From Ophiodon elongatus (Eukaryota > Chordata > Actinopteri > Perciformes > Hexagrammidae), in NCBI GenBank assembly GCA_016806645.1, contig JACSYO010000701.1, positions 110,001 to 174,000 of the forward strand: 64,000 nucleotides of DNA, read 5' to 3'. A program made the translations under genes and the position numbers. The notes below the pieces were generated by a model. It searched no databases, was not told the DNA's origin, and saw only the letters and a program-made list of their open reading frames with translations. Below, in pieces: positions 23,455 through 33,060 of this stretch; within the stretch, counting starts at the first letter, position 1; every line of letters starts with the position of its first letter.

Positions 23455-23522
23455 ACAAACACTGCATATTAGAGTATTTGTCTTATATGTCCTTGGTGAA
23501 CAGGCTGCTGCACTAGAGAGCT
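23455..23522 (+). pseudogene. Diverged duplicate of the start of exon 23632
   Basis: ATATGTCCTTGGTGAACAGGCTG at about 23485-23507 repeats exactly within the downstream exon (about 23652-23674), and both copies follow a (CA)n array ending in CTGCA. In this copy the following sequence carries stops (CACTAGAGAGCTAA), so it is a non-coding, decayed duplicate of the exon's 5' part. Confidence 0.55.
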
Positions 23523-23554
23523 AAGTTGCTGAATAATGTGTCACACAGTGCTTT

Positions 23555-23556
<2 letters not shown>

Positions 23557-23620
<64 letters not shown>
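23557..23620. repeat. (CA)n microsatellite next to a splice acceptor
   Basis: Pure CA array ending 12 bp before the exon that starts at 23632. It occupies the place of the usual pyrimidine tract. Confidence 0.96.
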
Positions 23621-23624
<4 letters not shown>

Positions 23625-23631
23625 AGCACAG

Positions 23632-23838
23632 GCTGCATCTTTACTAGCTCCATATGTCCTTGGTGAACAGGCTGAGCCGTCAGAACTAGATGAAGAGCTG
23701 GAGGATAACATGACACACAAAGCCTTTAAGCCCATTTCAATGTTCATAGGGCGTCTGGAGGAGGAGACACGGTGAGTGTCTATCTTGGAAGGGTGTGTAT
23801 TTACTATACATGCATGTGTGAATGACAGCACATGTAGA

Positions 23839-23934
<96 letters not shown>

Positions 23935-24302
23935 GGTCTGACTTCAAAGCAGACCTTTGGCTCACTCTCAGTTTAATATTAAGCGTTCTGAGCCACCGGA
24001 GCCAGCAGTGTGTGTCAATGCAACAGAGTGATTTGAAACAGTGGAGATGGGTTGTGCATGTACACATCCTAAAACACATGGCTGAGTATATAAATATACC
24101 TATATATAATATGTGTGTGTGTGTTAGGGAATGAGCCTCCACACTAGTCTGTGCGTGTTGGGCTGAGACAGAGAGAATATGTTAATGCGCATGTTGGTCT
24201 TCCCCTGCTTACAGGGAACAGCAGCACTTACTCAGTCAGCCTGATAAAGAGAGCATTATGGAAGCAATCCATTTGCCTGAAGAAGGCTTGCAGATGGAAT
24301 AG
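23632..24302 (+). CDS. 3' end of an unidentified gene: last two coding exons
   Basis: Exon 1 runs 23632-23771, preceded by GCACAG and followed by GTGAGT; exon 2 starts at 24215 after CCCCTGCTTACAG and ends with TAG at 24300-24302. The reading frame is open through exon 1 and continues exactly across the junction (two codon bases before, one after, giving arginine), which supports a real splice. The about 75-residue tail is hydrophilic and very acidic, with ELDEELEDN, FKPISMFIGRLEEE, a glutamine/leucine stretch and a C-terminus IHLPEEGLQME. No transmembrane segment or catalytic motif is visible; a helical or coiled tail is plausible. Upstream exons were not found within the window. I do not recognise the protein. 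Confidence 0.65.
23842..23931. repeat. (TG)n microsatellite within the intron
   Basis: About 45 TG units inside the 443-bp intron between the two coding exons. Confidence 0.97.
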
Positions 24303-24611
24303 AATAGTCAGGCTGCTGGGGGAAAGAGAATACAATTTGATGCATTACTCAACTTGTCAAAAAGTATTTTTTCCAATTTATTCTGCGTAACTTAAAGAGT
24401 TAGAGGGGCATTTGTTTTGAGAACAGCCAGCAGAGGCCAGTTGTGCTCAGAGGGATGGAGGGGAGAGGAGAGAAAGAAGAAGGGAGAGCAGGGTGAGAAA
24501 AACATTTTGCTTTAAAAGTTGCACTTGTCAAGGAGTGTTTGTTAAAAAAAGCACCCATTTGAGCCTAAATCACAAACTATTGATTTTATTCTACTGCTTT
24601 TATAATGTTAT
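24303..24611 (+). other. Probable 3' untranslated region
   Basis: Sequence following the stop codon at 24302. No clear AATAAA is seen before the family R repeat begins, so the end of the transcript is unknown. Confidence 0.35.
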
Positions 24612-24815
24612 GTTGTTCATTCTGTACACATGACATCTATTGTACTCTGTCCATCCTGATAGAGGATCCTCCTCTGTTGCTCTCCTGAAAGTTTCTCCCC
24701 TTTTTCTCCTCGTTAAAAGTTTTTTTTGGGGGAGTTTTTCCTGAACTGATGAGAGGTCCTGGGACAGAGGATGTCGTATGTGTACAGATTGTAAAGCCCT
24801 CTGAGGAGAATTATA
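24612..24815 (+). repeat. Family R repeat, plus copy
   Basis: Reverse-orientation partner of 12495-12735: TCTGTACACATGACATC, GAGGATCCTCCTCTGTTGC, GGTCCTGGGACAGAGGATG, TACAGATTGTAAAGCCCTC, then GAGGAGAATTATAATGAGGG. Non-coding. Confidence 0.65.
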
Positions 24816-25930
24816 ATGAGGGCATTATTATATATAAGGTGTCTGGTAAACGTAAGCAAAGAGCCCGTGGTCCTGCAGCAGTTTAATGTCACAGTTCCAT
24901 AAAGTTGAGGGCCTAAAACGAGCAATGGTCAAGCCAAAGCAGCTGAAGTAGCAATATGGAGGTTGGGTTGAGTTCAGTACGTGCCTTCCTTGATTTGGTC
25001 CGCCTGTGATTCCAACAATTACTAACAAAATAGTCCATTGATGTCTACTACTGCCAACAGAGAGGTACCCGGAAGGTTTTCAGCCGCGTGCGGTTGCTGT
25101 CTATCAACCATTTGTGGCAAACTGTTGTTCAACTGAAGTCGCGTTTATCTGTGGATACACTTCAAACATTTCATTTAGGAGGGCATCAATCGAATGAGTC
25201 AATTAGCGGAACAATACCAAACCGGAGCGGAGATCCAGGGGCCAAGCAATAACTAACACACCAAATGACTTGGTTTACCAAATTCCATTTGCTTATACAA
25301 TAAAAAATAGTCATACACTTCCATGAGGCTGTTCTCAGCAGACAGCTCACAGGCAATATCATATTCCTAGCAGCTGTAGCAAAGTTCAAGTTAAATGCAA
25401 ACTTTGTTATCAATCAATTTATCATGAGTTATATCTGTGGGAACCGCGGTTATTCTGCGGATCGGGCAGTTAGAGTCATACAAATTAACCTTCTGATTTG
25501 TAGTGGTTGGGTTGGAGGTGGATAGATTAATATATTATTGATGAAGAAAATAGTTATTAAATGTGAACATAACAGAGAGCCAAGCAGAACTGCAGCGCTG
25601 CTGTCTGTTAACGCATGAGGAACATCAGCATAACTTCATTGATGCATTATTCACCATCAGCAGCCTGTGCTCCATCAGACCCGCCACAGGAAGAGCCAGG
25701 TGAACCACTCTGTCCGCTCATTCTACTGTTGACTATTATTATAGATTATAAATCACATCAAATAATACACTAAAGCGGTCAGATAGAAGTTTTACCCTAA
25801 AAACAACCCGCGATAGTGTGCTTCTGCTCTTGGAAAGCATCTTCGTGAAATATTCATCCAATCATAGACCACTAATGTTGATATTTTGGTTCAATCTCAT
25901 CACTCCTTATTGGCGTCCTTTCCACACCTG
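24816..25930. other. Unique non-coding stretch
   Basis: No gene, RNA or repeat identified. Confidence 0.45.
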
Positions 25931-26070
25931 CAAGGGTCCACTAGGGTCCATTAGGGTCCACTAGGGTCTGCAAGAGTCCGCAAGGGTTTACTAGGGTCCA
26001 CAAGGGTCCACTAGGGTCCACAAGGGTCCACTAGGGTCCACAAGGGTCCATTAGGGTCCACTAGGGTCCG
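25931..26070. repeat. 10-bp minisatellite, 14 units
   Basis: Fourteen contiguous decamers with no length change, alternating mainly CAAGGGTCCA and CTAGGGTCCA, some TTAGGGTCCA and CTAGGGTCTG variants. A 20-bp higher-order alternation is evident in the second half. Single-copy sequence flanks both sides. Confidence 0.95.
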
Positions 26071-27932
26071 TGTGACATACATTTTATCATCAGATTGCTC
26101 ACGTAGCTTTTGTGTGGACGTCCGCATTCCAACAATTCTTCGAGACCACACAGACACAATGCTACAAGTGGTAGCTTAGCAATCTACTGTGCATGTTTAC
26201 ACAGCTGTCCGAGTACACACCCATTAAGTAGTAGACCTGAAGGCTTTAGGAGATAGCTGCATACTGATCGGCTTTAAAATTGAACTCCACACTGCCTGTT
26301 CAGTACCAAAGAGCAGCGCGACGTAGTTCAAGACTAGCTGGTGAACATAGGGAATCATTTAGCGGCCAAAAGGCCAGATATGTTTTCTCAGTTGGTGGAG
26401 ACCAAACCAGAGCTAAACTAGTGAATATTACTGAATACTGGACTTGCGCATTGGCCATGTCAACTTTATTCAGTGATAAATATAATATGTTGTGTTTACA
26501 CTATGTTCTACTCGACCCATATGGCCAAAATCATCTTAAATCATTGAATACAGCTCTAAGTCAGTAGTAGTAGTAGTGAGGAAGCTCTTTTAGGTCGATG
26601 TACGTTGTACCCAACTCTAGTTAAGAGCCATTTATAATTTATGAATTATCACACTCAAGTGCTCGACAGGGGCTTCGACGTCCAGCAGAACCACTGTACC
26701 CCAGTCCAGTTGGGATCATTGTTGTCTACTGAGTTTTCTTTCAACAATTCTCTGGAAGACATGACCCATGTCCTAAATTGTCCTTGTTGCTAAAACAACA
26801 GGAAATAAGACTACTGTACTGCAGCACAATGCAAGATGCAATTTGCAGGTGAACTCTTTTTTTCAAAAATCATGTACAGTATGTTTTTGGTTTCAGCTGG
26901 GATCTAAAGAGAAAGAGGGAGTAGTAAGAAAATGGAAATGGAAAGTGGATCTGAAAAGAAACTGCAATGTAACTTCATTTGTTCCTCATTTCATTGCGGT
27001 GACTCTCAGCAGGCAGGCTCAGAGCTGATGTGTCCCAAATATCAAGCACATTAGATGAGGACACATATCCCTCCAGACACAGCTGCAGCACTCTGGAACA
27101 GCGGGGTGCTGACCTTCTCCCAGTAGGGGGTCAAAGAGGCACTGCCAACATGTGTAGTCTGACTATTACAACGACAGCCCATCTGGAACTCACAAGTGTT
27201 TTTAAAAACCTGCAACAATGGATTATCTCCTGGTTTCTGTTGCACACATGCAAGCTCTCACATGCCCCGTTTGTTGCACTAAAAGCAAATCCTACACCAC
27301 CATACAACTTAAAGAACTGCTAAAAAATAAGCCTTTGGCAAAATGCTTTGTCTCTCTGGATCTGTTTTGCTTGTTAGTCGTTGTTTTATCTTTCTGACTC
27401 TCAAGAATGTTTATGACAGCGGTTCGTCAGTACTTTAGAGCAAAGCAGGGGGTTTCTTTCAATAACATTCTCCATTAGTTTTAAATGAATCAATGAAAAA
27501 AATGTGAATTAGTGTTTCACAAATTACCTTTCTGCAAAGGAAGTAACAAGGTTACATAACTAATCAAACCCCAGTAACTCTGGTGGCATTCGTGTTCTAA
27601 TGAAGAAATATGTCTCTTGTGTATCCTGTTTAGTTTTCATGAGCTGCGATGGTAACAGAGGGGGGAACTAGATTCAAACTACATCAAAGTGGGGACGTTG
27701 TGTTCACTATCTTTATTCTTGGGGCTGGCAGGTGGAATGGTAATCAGGAGATTAATGAGAAATCCACAGTGGGCCGGTGCAGTTTTGGTCCAATGTTGGC
27801 TACCTCCCTTGTTGACTGCTAAGCTTACAGAGCTGAGCGCTCATGATGTCATTGTCATACAAACTCACACTCACACACTCTGTTAACTAGAAAATCAGGG
27901 TATTAACTTACAGCCTACAGTAATAATAATAA
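26071..27932. other. Unique non-coding stretch
   Basis: No gene recognised; open frames (for example 26280-26567 and 27030-27323) have no domain or splice support. GTAACAAGGTTAC near 27542 is a short palindrome. Confidence 0.45.
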
Positions 27933-28120
27933 TTAAAGCTGCGAGCAGCAATGATCGGGCGACGTCGAGGCTACTTGCCGGACGCCGGTTGACGCGTCCC
28001 GGAACTTGCTTTACCATCAGACACTGCGTAAGCAGCTTAGAGGATATTTCACACGTGGAGCAGCGGCGTCGTCAAGTAATTTTGCAGGGGCTTGATGTTA
28101 GATCAATTAAAGAGTATTAA

Positions 28121-29738
28121 CCCTCCTGTTATGTTCAGGGTCAAATTGACCCGTTTCAAAGTTTGAAAATCTAGAAAAAATATTTTTAAGTACTTTTTCT
28201 GTATGAAACTTCTTCTGCTTGCCTTAATTAGTGTAATCAACATAAAAAACAAAAAGGGTTTATATCGTGTATATGCGACCCCCCCCTGCAGGTTTATATT
28301 ACAGAGATGATGATGGGTCAATTTGCAATGAAAGTGGAGGCTATAAGGGGTCAGAAGTGTCAAGTTTAGACCATTTCTTACTCCCTCTCACCATCACACA
28401 CACACACACACACACACACACCCACACACCTGTGCGAGAAATACAGATACTATTTTGACGGGAACCTTTTATTTTCCCGTGGAAAAACCCCGCCCACACT
28501 TAGCAGGGGAGGGGTGAAACATACAAACGGGTTGCTTGGGAGTCCTACCAACATTACACTCTGCAGATACATACAACACAGCAGCTTACTGTAGAACAAC
28601 ATGAGCAACAGAAACAAAAGGACGACAGCCCTGGTGGCTCTGCAGCTCATCCTTGATCATGACAGTGAAATAGAGGAGGATGTGTCTAAAGATGAAGACC
28701 ATCTTGAGGTCAATTCAGATTATAATGGTACTGATTATGAACCATCAGATGAGGAAAGTGATATACCTGTTCCTCCAAGTGAGACATTCGTGTCGAAAAA
28801 TTCTGAAATACAGTGGTCATCCTCACCCAATACACATCAGCCAAGACTGTCTGCCGAAAATATTATAAAGACGGTGCCAGGCCCCACCAGGATGGCAGTG
28901 ACTCGTGTCACAGACATCAAGTCAGCTTTTGAGCTGGTCATTCCAAACTCAATACAGAAAGTAATTCTAAAAATGACATCTAAGGGAGAAGTGGAAGGAG
29001 CTGGATGAAACACATTTACATGCAAATGTAGATCTCCTTATACTTGCTGGTGTCTATAAAGAAAGAAAGAATGTTGTGCTCATGAACACTCTCCATAGAA
29101 ATGATGAAATCAGCACCAGAGAGGACGAGAAACCAAGGATGATTCTAGATTACAATGCCACAAAAAAGGGGGTGGACAATTTGGACCAAGTAACGGGGTC
29201 CTACAGCACCAAGAGAATGACTGCACGCTGGCCTTTAGGCTGTTTCTTTACACTATAAATAAACATAAATAAAGTTTACTTTCAATACAAATCCTTATGA
29301 CTCATTAGGCTTGATTTTGAGGGAGCGGGTCAATATGACCCTGAACAGCATAGGTGTCTCATCTCTATTTATCTACTTCACCCCATGAAAAAAAGAAAGT
29401 TTCAAAATACTAAAAGAATTTAGACAAAAATACATGTTATGGTAGACTAATGCAATTTATATCTAGGTTTTTCCAATGTACCTAAAGAATTGTTTGAACA
29501 AGTATTTTTCATGAAACGAGTGAGTTATCCTCATTGAACTATGATCTATGGAGGGGTGAATAACTCCATTCCACTAAGTACTGATTGAATTGTTAGTAAT
29601 GGGGTTGGTGATGAGGTACAAACTATATTTATTAGGATTTTTTTGTTTCTGACAACTTTTGGATGATTAAACATGCACCGGGTCACATTGACCCGGGAAC
29701 ATCATTGCTGTACATGAGAAACGAACATAACAGCAGGG
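28121..29738 (+). mobile_element. Non-autonomous piggyBac element nested in F1
   Basis: Flanked by TTAA at 28117-28120 and 29739-29742. Terminal inverted repeats are 16 bp with one mismatch: CCCTCCTGTTATGTTC on the left and CCCTGCTGTTATGTTC on the right read inward. Three palindromes of form GGTCAnnnTGACC lie at 28139-28151, 29328-29340 and 29681-29693, the first and last subterminal. A short (CA)n array occupies 28395-28430. Length 1618 bp is shorter than autonomous piggyBac elements because most of the transposase is missing. Confidence 0.95.
28601..29258 (+). pseudogene. Decayed piggyBac transposase
   Basis: The ATG at 28601 opens a 135-codon frame: acidic N-terminus (DSEIEEDVSKDEDHLE, YEPSDEESD), then GPTRMAVTRVTDIKSAFEL and IQKVILKMT, the N-terminal region preceding the transposase catalytic core. 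A frame change near 28980 is followed by WKELDETHLH and LLILAGVYKERKN, after which sequence jumps to EKPRMILDYNATKKGVDNLD and VTGSYSTKRMTARWPL, the region carrying the third conserved aspartate. The central part bearing the first two catalytic aspartates is deleted, and the C-terminal cysteine-rich domain is absent (stop at 29256-29258). It cannot encode an active transposase. Confidence 0.9.
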
Positions 29739-31134
29739 TTAAAGAGTTAATATTGACATGCGGAAGTCTTCAAGCCATGATTCTCATCAAGTATGTCTAC
29801 TTTGGGATAGTTTTGACAATGTACAGTTGATTTACAATAGCTTGATGTATGAACGCAAACAATGTAAAATAGCCGCCACACCACGTCCACGCCGTTCCAT
29901 GAAACCTCAAGCTTTTGATAACTGGTAATCACTAAGTTTTTTCATTGTACTGACCAAATTTGAAGTGGATCTGATGAATTCCCTAGGAGGGGTTCGTTAC
30001 AGAAAAGCGCAGAGAAATAGACAAAAAGAAAAAGAAAAATCCCACAAAACCCAAGATGGCCGGCTAGAGACTTATTTTTAAGTTGACATGTGTTACATAT
30101 GCCTACCCAATTTGAAGTGGATCTGATAAAGTCCCTAGGAGGAGGTGGTTAAAGAATAGCGGCTACAAAATAGACAAAAATAAACCAAAGAAATCACAGA
30201 AAATTCAAAATAGCCAGCTTCTGGTACAGTTTGGAACATGGTCCCAAGAGACTTATTTTTAAGTTTAGATGTACAACATACGTCTACCAAATTTTGTATA
30301 TCTATGTCAAACCTATTGCTAGGGCTGCTTTGTCGAATTTGGTTGAATTTTGTTGAACTTTTGTAGGGGGCGCTATCGAGCCAATTTCACATTTTGAAAC
30401 ATTAAAATCATATCATATAACTACATTTAGGTCATTAAATGTGTCTGCTATGTTTGGGTGTGTTTTGCGCATTTTTAGCCCCTCAAAAACACCTTTGTTT
30501 GTATGGCAAAGAGTGTGTCTTACGGCAACAGGCTTTGAAGAAATAACAATCTTTTAACAACTTTTAATCACTAAGTGTTTGAGATTATATTGTCCAAATT
30601 CGAAGTGGATCCGATAAATTCCCTAGGAGGAGTTCGTTCCAGAAAAGCGCCTAGAAATAGACAAAAATTAGCAAATAAATCACACAAAAATAAAAATGGC
30701 CGACTTCCGGTACGGTTTAGAGCATGGTCCCAAGAGACTTTTGTTTAAGTCTACATTTGATACATGTGCCTACTAAATCTTGTACATCTATGTCAAACGT
30801 ACTGCGAGGGCTGCATCGTTGAAACTTGGTAGGGGGCGCTATCGAGTCAACATTCCACTTTGAATCATTAAAATCATATAAGTTAACTACATTTATGACT
30901 TTAAATGTGTGTGCCAAGTTTAGTGACATTTCAAGCATGTTTAGTCCCTCAAAGGGACCTTCGTTGTAGACGGCGAAGAAGGGGTCGCCACGGCAACGGC
31001 ATTACACGAAACCTCAAACGCTTTGTGGGCTGGCATTATAAAAATCTTCCGTTTGTGTGGCAGTAAATTGATGTCGATCTGATCTACCTACTAAGAAAAC
31101 CAAGCCAAAGTATAGAAACTTTTACTTCCAGTTA

Positions 31135-31150
31135 CCAGTAGGTGGCGCTA
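31135..31150 (+). promoter_or_regulatory. CTCF-core-like motif in F1 (site 1)
   Basis: CCAGTAGGTGGCGCTA matches every position of the CTCF core consensus CCASYAGRKGGCRSYR. Binding is not shown; it is a sequence match only. Confidence 0.5.
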
Positions 31151-31440
31151 TGACTATGATTAAAAATTAGACTGTACATGTCTTCAAGCCTGGAGTTTCA
31201 TCATACGTGTGAAATTTGGAAAAGATCTGATCATGTGGAGTCGAGTTACATCGGTTTATTCGCTCACGGCGAAGGATCGATATTTGCCGATGCTCCGAGT
31301 CGCCGCCCTTCATCGAATTCTTACAATCTTCACCGTGTTGCATTATCAAGGTCTTAAGGCTTTTCTGACAAACTTTGAGAGGGATCTGATTAATCTGTGA
31401 AGAATAGGGCATACCAGTGTAAAACATTTCATTTTTGTTG

Positions 31441-31456
31441 CCACTAGGTGGCGCTA
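31441..31456 (+). promoter_or_regulatory. CTCF-core-like motif in F1 (site 2)
   Basis: CCACTAGGTGGCGCTA, also a full match to the CTCF core consensus, 306 bp after site 1 and in the same orientation. Confidence 0.5.
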
Positions 31457-32444
31457 TGACTTTGATTCTATATTATCATATGGATGTCTTCAGGGTCAGG
31501 ATGTCATGACAAATGAGTAATATGGAGCAGATAAGATAATGAACGGCGGAATTACAACAACTTCCTGTCTCGTGGCGAATGGTGTTTTTTTGAAAATGCT
31601 CCCTACTCACATAGTTCGATATCTTTTAAATCTTTTAACAACTTTTCACTGCAAAGGTCTCAAGATCACACTGGCCGAATTTGAAGTCAATCGGGTTAAA
31701 TCTCTAGGAGGAGATCGTTCTAGTAAAACGCCTGAAAATGGTGAAAAACGCTGAAAAATGCTAAAAAAAGCCAATATTGGGCGGATAAATGCATCGCCCC
31801 CTAGTGTTTGAAAATAATGAAAATCATAGGGTCAGTTAATGGAACATGTGGACATATACTATACATTTGGTGATGATAGGCCAAGTGATTTGGAAGTTAA
31901 GTGGATTGAAAACTAAGCCACTCCCCTTAGAAGTTGATTGGTCCTTTTTGTTCTCAACACAATGAGATATCAACAAGATTTTCATAACGTTTAATGACAT
32001 TGAACCAATAATGATCCACAGAACATTTTGTAAGAATTGGACCCAGCGTTTAGGAGGATTTTGAGAAAAAGTGTTTTTCACAAAATTCAAAATGGCGGAA
32101 AATCGAAGTAGGCGGACCTTAGGGGTCTGATGGACTTATTTGTACGGTATACATAACCAGACATGTGTGGTGAATTTCAAGTCAATCGGGCTTCGGGGGA
32201 AAAAAGTATTAGCTTTCTAACTCAAGGGGGCGCCGTTGAGCTATTTTGTCCGACTTTTTCCCGACACTCCAAAAAGCTTGCAATTTTCACCGATTCCAAT
32301 TTGTGTGCAAATTTGAAATGATTTAGGTTTAGTCCAAGCACCTCTTTTGTCCATGCAAAGCCCTACCATAAGAATAAATAATAAACGTTACGATTACAAT
32401 AGGTCCTCTCGGACCAACTTCGTCGGTCGCTCGGGCCCTAATAA

Positions 32445-33060
32445 TCACACATTTTATTAGTAAAGCGCTTTTCTAGACCCAAAGCTCCAGAGATTCAAAA
32501 GCAGAAGTAGGGCACTAAATCAGCTCCCCCTCATGAAATGGTACAGTACTGCCTTGAACTGAAGTCTGGTCTGTCTCGCTAACGGACGAGCTACACGGCT
32601 CAATACAGCAGCAGATCACGTCCATCATCATCAAATGAAGCTGCTACACTGATATCTAGTTGGACCAGGAGCAATGCCACACAGCAGAGCACATTTTACA
32701 TTAAAAATGAATAAATCAAATCAATGTGTAGCCATGATCCTGTAGTTAATATGATCCGGTTAATTAATTCCATACCAGTTGATACAGCCTACTTTCCAAA
32801 CAGCTGCATTATAATTGTCAAAACTCTCTATGCACACAGGGAAGCTGGAACAGAACCACACGCTACACAGATGGAGTCTGTGAACCCTGTTCCGCCCCGC
32901 CTCCGTGCCCCATGTATTCCTGCTGTAAGTTTGGCAGTAGTAACAGAACATAAACGGTGGTTTTAAATTATATCAAAATAATAGTAATAATAAGATCTAC
33001 AGATTAAATAACTGAGAACAGCATTGCAGGTATCCCAAAGTGGCAGAGTATTAAGAACTA
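32445..33060. other. Unique stretch
   Basis: No gene or repeat identified apart from a SINE-tail-like phrase AAAGCGCTTTTCTAGAC at 32463-32479. Confidence 0.4.

Larger units (their letters stand above)
27933..32444 (+). repeat. Family F long non-coding repeat, copy F1 (with nested piggyBac)
   Basis: Begins TTAAAGCTGCGAGCAGC (GCTGC/GCAGC hairpin) and ends CCAACTTCGTCGGTCGCTCG followed by GGCCCTAATAAT. Without the piggyBac insertion it is about 2.9 kb. The interior is a patchwork of recurring phrases: GAAGTGGATCTGATRAA plus CCCTAGGAGGAGTTCGTT (29960, 30110, 30597), GGGGGCGCTATCGAG (30366, 30834), TAGGTGGCGCTATGACT (31139, 31445). No protein, terminal inverted repeat or LTR is visible. Other copies: 17361-17500, 39738-42337, 43390-44574, 44575-47025. 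TAATAAT lies on both flanks and may be the target duplication. Confidence 0.85.

Noticed and set aside
23280..23931. Long open frames made of Cys-Val or His-Thr repeats
   Set aside because: They are translations of (CA)n/(TG)n arrays; the same applies to 1830-2053, 5537-6004, 28395-28430, 36462-36678 and 42595-42872.
25931..26070. CRISPR-like array
   Set aside because: Ten-bp contiguous units without spacers in a eukaryotic genome; it is a minisatellite.
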